Positions 53,048 through 62,047 of a DNA stretch of 64,000 nucleotides are shown here, one piece after another (the first letter of the stretch is position 1; each line of letters opens with the position of its first letter). The notes beneath the pieces were generated by a model. It did no database searches and was not told the origin of the DNA. It saw only the letters and a program-made list of their open reading frames with translations. The stretch lies in the NCBI RefSeq assembly GCF_000374185.1, contig NZ_KB910518.1, forward strand, positions 222,667 to 286,666, read 5' to 3'. The DNA comes from Paenibacillus sp. HW567. Its GTDB lineage: Bacteria > Bacillota > Bacilli > Paenibacillales > Paenibacillaceae. Both the position numbers and the translations under genes were made by a program.

Positions 53048-54610
53048 ATGCCAAATGCTCTGCTGGAAATGCGGGGAATCACGAAAGTATATCCAAACGG
53101 CGTCGTTGCGAACAAGGACGTTGAATTTACGCTCACCGAGGGCGAAATCCATGCGATTGCGGGAGAGAACGGGGCCGGTAAATCGACTCTGATGAAAATT
53201 ATGTTCGGAATGGAAGAGCCGAGTGACGGTGAGATCTATATCCGAGGTGAAAAAGTAAAGCTGCAGTCCCCACAAGACGCCATTGACCGCGGCATCGGCA
53301 TGGTCCATCAGCATTTCATGCTGGTGCCTTCTTTTACCGTGGCTGAAAATATGGTGCTCGGCATGGAGCCGCGCAAAGCCATCGGCTTCGATTATAGCGA
53401 AGCCGTGCGTCTGACAGAAGAAACGGCACGCAAATACAATCTCGCGGTTAATGCCAAAGCCAAGGTCGAGGATCTGACGGTGGGCATGAAGCAGAAGGTG
53501 GAGATTCTGAAGGCGCTGGTGCGCGGAGCGAAGATCCTTATCCTCGATGAGCCTACGGCGGTGCTGACTCCGCAGGAAACGCAGGAGCTGTTCCATGAGC
53601 TGAAGCAGCTCAAGCAGCAAGGGCATACCATCGTGTTCATCTCGCACAAGCTGAAGGAGGTCAAAGCGATCTGCGACCGGATTACCATTATGCGCGGCGG
53701 CAGAAGCGAAGGCGTCTTTCAGACCAGTGAAGTGACCGAGCAGGAAATCTCCCGGCTGATGGTCGGGCGTGATGTTGTGCTGAAATACGATAAGGACAAC
53801 ACCCCACAGGGGGAGCCCATTCTCACAGTGGACCAATTGGGTGTTACGGACAGTCAGGGAAAAGCTCATCTGTCGGAGATCAGCTTCTCCGTCCGGGCAG
53901 GCCAGATTGTCGGAATTGCCGGAGTGGAGGGGAACGGTCAGACAGAGCTGATTGAGGCGTTGACCGGGGGGCTTCACGGTGTATCTGCCAGCGGGGCGGT
54001 GAGTGTCAGAGGTACGGATATCCGGGAGTCGGATATTCTGGGCATCCGCAGCCTGGGGGTATCGTATATCCCGGAGGACCGCATGCGCCAAGGGGCGGCC
54101 GGAGACGCCAGCATTGCAGACAACCTGATCTCAACGCAGTATCGTTCCAAGGAGCTGAACAAAGGGCCTTTTTTCAAAGGTTCCAAAATCGCCGCCCTGA
54201 CCGCTTCGCTGGTCGAAGAATTCAAGGTGCGCTGCTCCGGGCCGCAGCAGCCGATCGGCATGCTGTCCGGGGGCAACATGCAGAAGGTAGTCGTTGCCAG
54301 AGAATGCTCCACCAGTCCGCAGCTTCTCATTGCCGAGCAGCCGACCCGGGGCGTGGACATCGGAGCTGCGCAGTTCATTCACCACAAGCTGCTGGAGCTG
54401 CGTTCCAACAACTGTGCAATAGTGCTGGTCTCAGCGGATCTGAATGAAATTCTGGAGCTGAGCGACACTCTGCTGGTGATGTACGAAGGACAAATCGTCG
54501 CTTACTTCGACAAGCCTTCCGAGGTAAGCGAAGAGGAATTGGGGCTGTACATGCTGGGCATCCACCGTCAGGACAAAGAGCAGACCGGGAGGGCCGTAAA
54601 CCATGTTTAA
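53048..54610 (+). CDS. Nucleoside ABC importer ATPase, duplicated (NupO-like)
   Basis: 520 residues with two ABC domains. Walker A GENGAGKST and GVEGNGQTE (second degenerate), signatures LTVGMKQK and LSGGNMQKVVVAREC, Walker B ILDEPTAVLTP and LLIAEQPTRGVD. Typical of the BMP-linked purine nucleoside importers. Overlaps the first permease gene by eight bases. Confidence 0.94.
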   Translation: MPNALLEMRGITKVYPNGVVANKDVEFTLTEGEIHAIAGENGAGKSTLMKIMFGMEEPSDGEIYIRGEKVKLQSPQDAIDRGIGMVHQHFMLVPSFTVAENMVLGMEPRKAIGFDYSEAVRLTEETARKYNLAVNAKAKVEDLTVGMKQKVEILKALVRGAKILILDEPTAVLTPQETQELFHELKQLKQQGHTIVFISHKLKEVKAICDRITIMRGGRSEGVFQTSEVTEQEISRLMVGRDVVLKYDKDNTPQGEPILTVDQLGVTDSQGKAHLSEISFSVRAGQIVGIAGVEGNGQTELIEALTGGLHGVSASGAVSVRGTDIRESDILGIRSLGVSYIPEDRMRQGAAGDASIADNLISTQYRSKELNKGPFFKGSKIAALTASLVEEFKVRCSGPQQPIGMLSGGNMQKVVVARECSTSPQLLIAEQPTRGVDIGAAQFIHHKLLELRSNNCAIVLVSADLNEILELSDTLLVMYEGQIVAYFDKPSEVSEEELGLYMLGIHRQDKEQTGRAVNHV

Positions 54611-55649
54611 AGTCAAATATTTCGAGGCTATCCGGACGGCGGCCGTTATTGTGATTGCGCTGATTATCGCTTTTGTGATCATTTCGCTGGTCAGCGACCA
54701 GCCGGTGAAGACGATCGGTATTTTTCTGCTGGAGCCTTTATCTACGAAGGGGCATATCGGCAACGTCATTGAAATGGCCATTCCGCTGATGTTCACAGGA
54801 CTGGCCGTATCGCTCTTGTTCCGGGCGAATATGTTCAACCTGGGGGCCGAAGGAATCTTTTATTTCTCCGGGGTTGTGGCTTCTGTGCTGGCAATTCATC
54901 TCAGTCTGAACGGCTGGCTGCATCCGGTTGTGGCGATTGCCGCCGGCTCTATAGTGGGGGCGCTGCTGTCGGCGATTCCCGGAATTCTCAAAGCCAAATG
55001 GAACGCCAACGAGCTGGTAACTTCACTAATGTTCAATAATATTCTTTTTGGTATTGGCCTTTACTTGCTGAATTACCATTTGCGGGATGCCAAGGCCTTC
55101 GCCAACGTCTCTTTCAAATTCGAGAAGACTGCGCAGCTCAGCAAGCTTTTTACAGGCACGCGGATTCACACCGGACTTATTATTGTGCTCGTGCTGATTG
55201 TGCTGGCCCATCTGTTTCTCTACAAAACCAAATGGGGCTACGAGCTGCGGATGACCGGAGTGAACCGGGATTTCGCCCGCTACTCGGGCATGAAGACGGC
55301 GAAGGTGATTATTCTGGTCCATCTGATCGCCGGATTCATTGCCGGAATGGGCGGATCGGTCGAGGTGCTCGGGATGTACAGCCGGTTCCAGTGGACTTCC
55401 CTGCCGGGCTACGGTCTGGATGGAGCGCTAGTGGCGATGCTGGCCAAAAATAATCCGCTGTCCGTCATTGCCTCCGCACTCTTCCTGGCCTACATTCGGA
55501 TCGGGGCCGACCTGATGGCGAGGCTGTCCGATGTGCCGTCCGAGATGATCTCAATTATCCAGGCCGTTATTATTCTGCTGATTTCTGCCGAGCAATTCCT
55601 TAAGTTCTGGAAGAACCGGATGCTGCTGAAGGAGGCGAAAGAAGCATGA
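54603..55649 (+). CDS. Nucleoside ABC importer permease 1 (NupP-like)
   Basis: 348 residues, about eight to ten membrane segments, BPD_transp_2 family (MFNLGAEGIFYFSGV and RMTGVNRDFARYSGMKTAK are typical). Overlaps the second permease by four bases (ATGA). Confidence 0.93.
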   Translation: MFKVKYFEAIRTAAVIVIALIIAFVIISLVSDQPVKTIGIFLLEPLSTKGHIGNVIEMAIPLMFTGLAVSLLFRANMFNLGAEGIFYFSGVVASVLAIHLSLNGWLHPVVAIAAGSIVGALLSAIPGILKAKWNANELVTSLMFNNILFGIGLYLLNYHLRDAKAFANVSFKFEKTAQLSKLFTGTRIHTGLIIVLVLIVLAHLFLYKTKWGYELRMTGVNRDFARYSGMKTAKVIILVHLIAGFIAGMGGSVEVLGMYSRFQWTSLPGYGLDGALVAMLAKNNPLSVIASALFLAYIRIGADLMARLSDVPSEMISIIQAVIILLISAEQFLKFWKNRMLLKEAKEA

Positions 55650-56581
55650 ACAGTCTGCTGAATGTCATTTTGACAACGGATTTTGCCTTTTCTGTGCTTC
55701 GTGTAACGACACCGATTCTGTTCGCTGCGCTGGGAGCACTGATCTCGAACCGCGCCGGCATCATCAACATCGGGATGGAAGGAATTATGCTGGTTTCGGC
55801 TTTGGCCGGGGTGATTGTCAGTGCCTACACGCATAGCGCGTGGGTCGGGCTGCTGGGCGCGGTGCTGTCGGGTACGCTTATTGCGGGGGTGCTGGCTTTT
55901 TTTACCCTGAAGTTCAAGACCCATATCATTCTTGGCGGTGTGGCGATCAACATGTTCGCATCGGGCGGAACGGTGTTCATTCTGTATCTGCTCAGCGGGG
56001 ATAAGGGCTCGTCCACTACTCTGGCCAGCAAGGTGCTGCCGAGTGTACAGATTCCGCTGCTGAAGGACATTCCGGTGCTGGGGCCAATTTTGTCGGGACA
56101 TCATATTCTAACCTATTTCTCCATTCTGTCCGTGCTGGTGGTCTATTATCTGTTGAACCGCACACCGCTGGGGCTGCGTATCCGCTCGGTAGGCGAGAAC
56201 CCGCATGCGGCTCAGTCGGTCGGGGTCAGTGTGATCAAAATCCAGTACACTGCGCTCCTGCTCAGCGGATTTTTTGCCAGTCTGGGCGGTGCTTATATGT
56301 CGATGGGCTATCTGTCGCTGTTCACCCGCGATATGGTCGCAGGCCGGGGCTGGATCGCGATTGCCGCCGAATCCATGGGCCGGAGCACGACGATTGGAAC
56401 CGCGCTGACTTCACTCCTCTTCGGAGCCGCCGATGCGCTCGCCAATGCGCTCCAGGTGCTGAAGATTCCGGCCGAGCTGATCGCTACGCTTCCTTATGTG
56501 GCAACGGTCATCGGTCTGATTATTTATGCAGTTTCGGAGACACGGAAGAAGAACAAGAAGCTTAAGACTACTACGAAATAG
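55646..56581 (+). CDS. Nucleoside ABC importer permease 2 (NupQ-like)
   Basis: 311 residues, same permease family (NIGMEGIMLVSALAGV, RSVGENPHAAQSVGVSVIK). It forms the channel with permease 1. Last gene before a 700-base repeat-rich gap that separates it from the nucleoside hydrolase. Confidence 0.93.
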   Translation: MNSLLNVILTTDFAFSVLRVTTPILFAALGALISNRAGIINIGMEGIMLVSALAGVIVSAYTHSAWVGLLGAVLSGTLIAGVLAFFTLKFKTHIILGGVAINMFASGGTVFILYLLSGDKGSSTTLASKVLPSVQIPLLKDIPVLGPILSGHHILTYFSILSVLVVYYLLNRTPLGLRIRSVGENPHAAQSVGVSVIKIQYTALLLSGFFASLGGAYMSMGYLSLFTRDMVAGRGWIAIAAESMGRSTTIGTALTSLLFGAADALANALQVLKIPAELIATLPYVATVIGLIIYAVSETRKKNKKLKTTTK

Positions 56582-57064
56582 GCAAGGACCTGCTTAAGTG
56601 CTATAGATCGTCAGGCTCTACCTGTTGGAGTTCAAACAATTCGACGCGCAATGGATTAGGGCGTTGGAGATCACGCTGCAGCCGTATCAGGTTCCACGAA
56701 CAGTATTATCTCCTGATTTGGAAGGGTCCACCCGTTCGTAACGGACAGGGCCGCTCTTATTTCTACCGGAAGTCGTTTTTCCGCCAGTGAACGGACTCCA
56801 GTGCCGTTATGGGCGGACATTCACCCCAAATCTACCTGCCGAAGAGGCGATAAGTGCTCTACGGTCCGTTCGCTTAGTGAAATGTATCTCTTTCGGGAAA
56901 GTAACGGCTTTACTGTCCGTAAGGAACAGGAGAATGGGGACGATGAATCCCTCTCTGTTCCCGAACCACAAAGGCTGCGTCCTAAGCCGCAGATTTACAA
57001 CTGATGCTGTACCAGGGCAACTGTGTATTTACCTGACATAGAGGATGTAATTATGAAAAACAAA
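56582..57064. repeat. Gap with degenerate ~50-bp periodic repeat H
   Basis: No gene supported. AACGGAC motifs at 56740 and 56790 are each followed by a GCCG...TTAT string; inverted or partial forms GGTCCGTTCG (56863) and TGTCCGT (56914) follow. Spacing is near 50 bases. Short open frames here have no ribosome site. Confidence 0.45.
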
Positions 57065-57261
57065 TTAGGATACGAGTAGCGGAGGGGAAGTTTGGATACT
57101 TACGGAGCGAATGCGTCCGCCTGAGAGCTTTCCGCAGGAAAGCTGGCCGTATGATTAGGCTAGGTTTGGATTACTACCACGAACAGTGGTTTAAATCAGA
57201 AGTCCAAACATAACAGCGGCCGGAAGTCCAACCATTCCCCGCAGCTACGAATTTTACCTAA
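57065..57261. repeat. Long palindromic repeat B, copy 4 (inverted orientation)
   Basis: Outer arms TTAGG/CCTAA, CGTAGCTGCGGGGAA facing CGGAGGGGAA-type sequence. Inner stem ATGTTTGGACTT faces AATCCAAACCT on the minus strand. An extra AGCTTTCC-GCA-GGAAAGCT hairpin is inserted in one arm. It ends 39 bases upstream of the nucleoside hydrolase start. Confidence 0.8.
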
Positions 57262-57299
57262 TAAGTATTTTTAGATAAAACGACAAGGGAGAAACAACG

Positions 57300-58256
57300 A
57301 TGCCAACACCTATCATTATTGACTGCGATCCGGGGCATGATGACGCGATTGCCATACTGCTTGCGCTGGCTCATCCCGAGCAACTGGAGATCCGGGGAAT
57401 CACCACGGTTGGCGGCAACCAGATCCTTGATAAGATCACCGACAATGCACTCAAAGTGCTGAGCTTTGTAAATGCCGACATTCCTGTAGCCAAAGGGGCG
57501 GCGGCGCCGCTGCTGGGCAAGCTGGTAACGGGGGAGGAGGCGCATGGTGAATCCGGCATGGACGGCCCGGCGCTGCCGGCCAGCAAATTCAAGCCGGTGG
57601 ACCAGGGAGCGGTAGAATTCATGCTGGAGATCATCCGGTCATCGGAAGAGAAAATTACGCTGGTGCCGACAGCCCCGCTTACGAATATTGCCCTGCTCAT
57701 TACGGCTTACCCCGAAGTGAAGGACAAGATCGAGAAGATTTCCCTGATGGGCGGCGGACTGGCTTACGGAAATGTAACGTCAACAGCGGAGTTCAATATT
57801 TATGTAGACCCGGAGGCGGCGCGGATTGTTTTTGAATCCGGGATTCCCATTGTGATGAGCGGGCTGGATGTGACAGATAAGGCCGCTATTTTTGAAGAGG
57901 AGATTCAAGAGCTGAAAACCCGGGGACCCGTGTCCGTAATGGTCGGGGAGCTGCTGGATTTCTATTCGATCTATGGCAAAAAAATGGGCTACATCGGCAA
58001 TGCGCTGCATGATCCGTGTGCTGTCGCCTGGCTATTGCACCCTGAGCTGTTCGAATCGGAGCAGCTATATGTTACCGTAGAGACCGAAGGCAAGCTGACC
58101 CGGGGCATGACCGTTGCCGACCGGCGCAAGAAGCCGGGCCGTGCCGCCAATGCGCAGGTGCTGATGGGAGTGGACCGCGAAGCCTTCATCCAACTGCTGT
58201 TTGATTCGCTGGAGAGACTTGACCGTGAGCAGGGGCTTGCGGCGGGAGCGAAATAG
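57300..58256 (+). CDS. Nucleoside hydrolase (IunH family)
   Basis: 318 residues, the family's usual length. Splits ribonucleosides into base and ribose. Calcium-binding motif IIIDCDPGHDDAIAILLAL, GNQ (TTVGGNQ), MGGG and the C-terminal DPCAVAWLLHPELF are visible. AAGGGAG precedes the ATG. It would release purine bases from nucleosides taken up by the importer upstream, feeding adenine deaminase. Confidence 0.93.
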   Translation: MPTPIIIDCDPGHDDAIAILLALAHPEQLEIRGITTVGGNQILDKITDNALKVLSFVNADIPVAKGAAAPLLGKLVTGEEAHGESGMDGPALPASKFKPVDQGAVEFMLEIIRSSEEKITLVPTAPLTNIALLITAYPEVKDKIEKISLMGGGLAYGNVTSTAEFNIYVDPEAARIVFESGIPIVMSGLDVTDKAAIFEEEIQELKTRGPVSVMVGELLDFYSIYGKKMGYIGNALHDPCAVAWLLHPELFESEQLYVTVETEGKLTRGMTVADRRKKPGRAANAQVLMGVDREAFIQLLFDSLERLDREQGLAAGAK

Positions 58257-58259
58257 CGG

Positions 58260-59657
58260 ATGGCGGGCTGGGAACGTCTGCAGGAGACCGTGCGGCTGGA
58301 GCTGCTGCAGCGCGGGGAGGAGGGCTGCCGGACCGGCAGCCTGTCAGAGAAGCTGACTTCCGCTGGAAGCGATGAAGATAAGCTTATGGAAGTTTACCGG
58401 GAGCTGATGGCACTGACTGTGGCAGAGGACTTCCCGTATCAGGAGCCGTCGGACCTTCCGGCGATACGGGAGCTGCGCCCGGACGGGCCGCGCAGGCTTG
58501 AGGTGGAATGGACCCCGGAGCAGTGGAGGGACAGATTCTACGGAGCCTGGCTGGGCAGAAGCGTTGGCTGTGCACTCGGCAAGCCGCTGGAATATTGGGA
58601 TTATCTGTATGGCAAGGACGGGCGTCCGGGCTGGGAGAATATTGAGCTGTGGTTCCGCGGCGCGGATGCCTGGCCGATCACAGGTTATACCCCGGAGCAT
58701 TCGCGGGCGGAGAAGGAATATGGCCTCCGCTTAAGCGACTGGTCGTTCACGAGCACCCGGGAGAAAATTTCGTATATGGAGAGCGACGATGATATCCGTT
58801 ATACCGTCCTAAGCCTGCTGCTGCTGGAGCAGAAGGGGCTGGACTGGGATTCGTGGGATATCGGCAAGCTGTGGCACGGCCATCTGACCTACAGCCAGGT
58901 ATGCACAGCAGAAACGCAGGCCTATATGAATTTCGCCCGGGAAACCTCCCATTTGCATGGAGACAAGCCGGAGGATTGGCCGCTGCGGCAGGAGCAGGTG
59001 CGGATGCACCTCAATCCCTACCGGGAATGGATCGGGGCGGCTATCCGTGCGGACGGACTGGCCTATGGAGCGGCCGGATATCCCGAGCTGGCGGCGGAGC
59101 TGGGCTTCCGGGATGCCTCCTTTTCGCATGTGAAGAACGGAATTTACGGCGAAATGTTCAATGCCGCGATGATCTCCGCCGCGTTCGCCGGGCTGGACAA
59201 TGAGCGCATTGTGGAGATCGGGCTGAGCGAGATTCCACAGACGAGCAGGCTAGCCAGCGACGTTCTGCAGGGAATTGAAATCGCGAAGAAGGCAAGCAGC
59301 GAGCGGGAACTGGTCAGCAGACTGTGGGACCGGTTCAGCCATTACGATCCCGTACATGCGAACAACAATGCCGCTATTGTCGCGGCTTCGCTGGTGTATG
59401 GGGGCGAGGATTTTGAGAAGGCGGTAGTGGCTTCGGTATACGCGGGAATGGATACCGATTGCAACGGCGCTACGGTTGGCTCCATCATGGGAGCGAAGCT
59501 GGGAGCTGCGCGGCTGCCGTCCAAATGGACGGCCCCGCTGAACGATACACTGTATGCCGATCTGCCCGGCTTTCACCCGATTGCGATATCAGAGGTCGCA
59601 GAGCGGAGCTACCAGGTGTTCCTGAAGCTTCGCGCAGAGCTTGCGGTCCGGAAATAA
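58260..59657 (+). CDS. ADP-ribosylglycohydrolase family protein
   Basis: 465 residues starting three bases after the nucleoside hydrolase stop, clearly the same operon. Family motifs for the dinuclear Mg site: DRFYGAWLGRSVGCALGKPLE, MESDDDIRYTVLS and YAGMDTDCNGATVGSIMGA. The N-terminal 80 residues are an added helical region. In this context it may cleave an N-glycosidic bond of a nucleoside or ADP-ribose-like compound rather than protein ADP-ribose. Weak ribosome site; probably coupled. Confidence 0.9.
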   Translation: MAGWERLQETVRLELLQRGEEGCRTGSLSEKLTSAGSDEDKLMEVYRELMALTVAEDFPYQEPSDLPAIRELRPDGPRRLEVEWTPEQWRDRFYGAWLGRSVGCALGKPLEYWDYLYGKDGRPGWENIELWFRGADAWPITGYTPEHSRAEKEYGLRLSDWSFTSTREKISYMESDDDIRYTVLSLLLLEQKGLDWDSWDIGKLWHGHLTYSQVCTAETQAYMNFARETSHLHGDKPEDWPLRQEQVRMHLNPYREWIGAAIRADGLAYGAAGYPELAAELGFRDASFSHVKNGIYGEMFNAAMISAAFAGLDNERIVEIGLSEIPQTSRLASDVLQGIEIAKKASSERELVSRLWDRFSHYDPVHANNNAAIVAASLVYGGEDFEKAVVASVYAGMDTDCNGATVGSIMGAKLGAARLPSKWTAPLNDTLYADLPGFHPIAISEVAERSYQVFLKLRAELAVRK

Positions 59658-59700
59658 TAGCACGAAGCGAAGCCTATTAAGTTACGCGGCTTTGGCACTA

Positions 59701-59750
59701 ACAGAGAAGACCGCAGCCAGGAGAGGCAGGCCGCGGTCTTCTCTGTTTTA
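59701..59750 (+). terminator. Terminator of the nucleoside hydrolase operon
   Basis: ACAGAGAAGACCGC / GCGGTCTTCTCTGT followed by TTTTA. It also serves the convergent regulator gene. Confidence 0.9.
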
Positions 59751-59781
59751 CTATTCAGGGAATTGTTTTTCATCTCCGGCA

Positions 59782-60126
59782 TTACGCTTCGTCCTTCTTC
59801 AAGACCTGCTTGTATTCCTCCCCCCAGACCATAACTGAATCTAGTATCGGCTTTAGTTTTTTTCCGATATCGCTCAATGAATATTCGACTTTAGGCGGTA
59901 TTTGAGAATATACGTTACGAACAACAATGCCATAATCCTCCAAAATGCGAAGCTGCTTGGTTAAGGTTGCATGAGTAATGTCTGGAAACAACCGCTGAAT
60001 TTCATTAAATCGCATCGTTTTTTCACTTAAAAACAGAATGATCAGCATGGACCATTTTCCTGACAATATCCTTTGAGCGTTTGTGAATCCGCATTCTTCC
60101 AATATCTCATTTGTGTAATAGTTCAT
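59782..60126 (-). CDS. HxlR-family transcriptional regulator
   Basis: 114 residues from the ATG at 60126 (AAAGGA upstream); the longer open frame has no ribosome site. Winged helix with the family pattern ILSGKWSMLIILFLSEKTMR, FNEIQRLFPDITHATLTKQL, RILEDYGIVVR. HxlR proteins respond to aldehydes, quinones or redox stress. It is divergent from a nitroreductase-family gene that it probably controls. Confidence 0.9.
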   Translation of the reverse strand: MNYYTNEILEECGFTNAQRILSGKWSMLIILFLSEKTMRFNEIQRLFPDITHATLTKQLRILEDYGIVVRNVYSQIPPKVEYSLSDIGKKLKPILDSVMVWGEEYKQVLKKDEA

Positions 60127-60281
60127 AATAGCTATCCTTTCCGGTATCCAACTGCATACTAACGCTACTCCAAGAGCGTAGAAACCCTCTAGAGATACTT
60201 CTATAATACTAATTGCGCGATATAATTTTATCATATGATAAATTTTTAAACAAAAAATGAAAAACAGAGGAGAGTACTCGG

Positions 60282-60953
60282 ATGTATCCAAACATACCCG
60301 ATTGCAAAGAACACGTTATTTCAGCTTTTCAATATAGACACGCTACCAAAGCTTTTAATACGACCCAAAAAATATCCGAAGAGGACTTTAACTATATTCT
60401 AGAAACGGGAAGGTTATCTCCCAGTTCGATTGGTTTAGAGCCATGGAGGTTTGTCGTTGTGCAAAATCCGGAGTTAAGGAATAAGCTAAAAGCAGTTTCA
60501 CCCGGAGCCCAGGGCCAACTGGACACTGCGAGTCATTTTCTGATCATTCTTGCCCGGACAAATGTAAGGTATGATTCCGAATATGTGCTTGATCAAATGA
60601 AAAATGTGCAACAAATGCCCCAAGAGGTTGTTACTTATATCTCTGGTGCATTAAAAGAGGTTCAGGAAGTGCGCGGGTTGTTGAAAGATGAACGTTTAAT
60701 GTATGAATGGTCTGCCAAGCAAACCTATATTGCTATGGGAAATATGATGACAGCCGCTGCTTTAGCTGGAATTGATTCTTGTCCGATTGAAGGATTTGAC
60801 TATGCAGCAGTAGACCATATCTTACAAGAAGAAGGTTTGTCAGAGGAAGGAAATTTGAAGGCATCCGTGATGGTTGCTTTTGGATATCGGAATGAAGAGC
60901 CCAAACGAGCCAAAACAAGAAGCAGTATGGATCAACTTGTGCGTTGGACATAA
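60282..60953 (+). CDS. Nitroreductase-family FMN oxidoreductase
   Basis: 223 residues. NAD(P)H/FMN fold with FQYRHATKAFNTTQKISEED, RLSPSSIGLEPWRFVVVQ, and GIDSCPIEGFDYAAVDHIL followed by VMVAFGYRNEEPKRAKTR. Such enzymes reduce nitroaromatics or quinones. AGAGGAG precedes the ATG. The divergent HxlR regulator suggests induction by electrophiles. A terminator follows at 60986. Confidence 0.92.
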   Translation: MYPNIPDCKEHVISAFQYRHATKAFNTTQKISEEDFNYILETGRLSPSSIGLEPWRFVVVQNPELRNKLKAVSPGAQGQLDTASHFLIILARTNVRYDSEYVLDQMKNVQQMPQEVVTYISGALKEVQEVRGLLKDERLMYEWSAKQTYIAMGNMMTAAALAGIDSCPIEGFDYAAVDHILQEEGLSEEGNLKASVMVAFGYRNEEPKRAKTRSSMDQLVRWT

Positions 60954-60985
60954 AGGATTGAGATCGCAATACCCCTCAATTAGAA

Positions 60986-61025
60986 CGGCCTTAGTCCTGA
61001 AACCCATTGGACTGAGGCCTTTTTA
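60986..61025 (+). terminator. Terminator of the nitroreductase gene
   Basis: GGCCTTAGTCC / GGACTGAGGCC followed by TTTTT. Confidence 0.92.
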
Positions 61026-61151
61026 CTATCGTTCTCTATGTAAGTTAAACTAAGGAAATTCATTTCCTCGCTGTCGAATATAAGCAACACATCTTAGAAG
61101 CGATAGCGAAATGATGAAAATGACATAATCAAAATGATGAACTTGTTCAGT

Positions 61152-61386
61152 AACAACGGCAGAAACTCTGTTATTGAAGCGGGATCGGTCAGTTTGCTGA
61201 GTAACAACGGCAGAAATGCTGTTATTGAAGCGTGACCGGTCAGTTTGCTCAGTAACAACGGCAGAAATGCCGTTATTGAAGCATGAACGGCTGGTTTGCT
61301 CAGTAACAACGGCAGAAATGCCGTTATTGAAGCGTGACCGCTCAGTTTGCTTAGGAACAACGGCAGAAATGCCGTTGTTCCTAAGC
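61152..61386. repeat. 51-bp hairpin array C2, five units
   Basis: Hairpin cores start at 61152, 61203, 61254, 61305 and 61356, exactly 51 bp apart. Core AACAACGGCA-GAAA-TGCCGTTATT, as in array C1. The linkers (GAAGCGTGACCGGTCAGTTT type) differ from C1 but are alike within this array. The last unit extends into a perfect 17-bp stem (61349-61386, arm ending GCTTAGGAACAACGGCA). It lies 65 bases downstream of the ubiX stop. Confidence 0.93.
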
Positions 61387-61451
61387 ACCGCCAGTCAATT
61401 GGTTCTTGGACGTTGACACCGCTGTTCACGCTCCCGTCCATATCCCCACCG

Positions 61452-62006
61452 CTAGGCTTCGCCCCACCGCTTCATCAGATCATGATCAATGCCGAGCGCG
61501 TCAAGGACGCGGGCGTTCATGAAATTCACCAGCTCCCAAATCTCCTTCGGATGATTGTAGAAGCCCGGAGACGCGGGCATGATATCCGCTCCCGCGCGGG
61601 CAACGCGCAGCATATTCTCCAGATGGATCAGGTGCAGCGGCGTCTCGCGCGGCACAATGATCAGCCTGCGCTTCTCCTTGAGCACCACGCTGGCTGCACG
61701 GCTGAGCAGCGTGTCGCCCATGCCGTTCGCAATAGCGCCGAGTGTATTCATCGAGCAGGGAATGATCACCATGCCGTCCGTCTTGAACGACCCGCTCGCT
61801 ACAGGGGCGAACAGGTCGTTATTGTGCAGCACGGTGGCATATTCGGCGATCTCCTGCATCCGGGCGCCGCATTCGTATTTCAGCACGTTTTCACCGGCGC
61901 CGGTCGCTATGACATAGGTTTCGATTCCAAGCTGATGGAGGCTGCGGATCAGCGAATAGGCGTAAATTGCCCCGCTGGCTCCTGTAATGCCGACTATAAT
62001 TTTCAT
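61452..62006 (-). CDS. ubiX: UbiX-family flavin prenyltransferase
   Basis: 184 residues. Makes prenyl-FMN, the cofactor of UbiD enzymes, from FMN and a dimethylallyl phosphate. Motifs: IIVGITGASGAIYA, GMVIIPCSMNTLGAIANGMG, LSRAASVVLKEKRRLIIVPR then ETPLHLIHLENM. AAAGGAGC precedes the ATG. It is 12 kb from the UbiD-like gene yet has the same conserved leader and terminator, which ties the two together. Array C2 follows. Confidence 0.94.
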   Translation of the reverse strand: MKIIVGITGASGAIYAYSLIRSLHQLGIETYVIATGAGENVLKYECGARMQEIAEYATVLHNNDLFAPVASGSFKTDGMVIIPCSMNTLGAIANGMGDTLLSRAASVVLKEKRRLIIVPRETPLHLIHLENMLRVARAGADIMPASPGFYNHPKEIWELVNFMNARVLDALGIDHDLMKRWGEA

Positions 62007-62047
62007 GATTTATGCTCCTTTGGGGATGGATTTTGCGTTGCAGAAAC

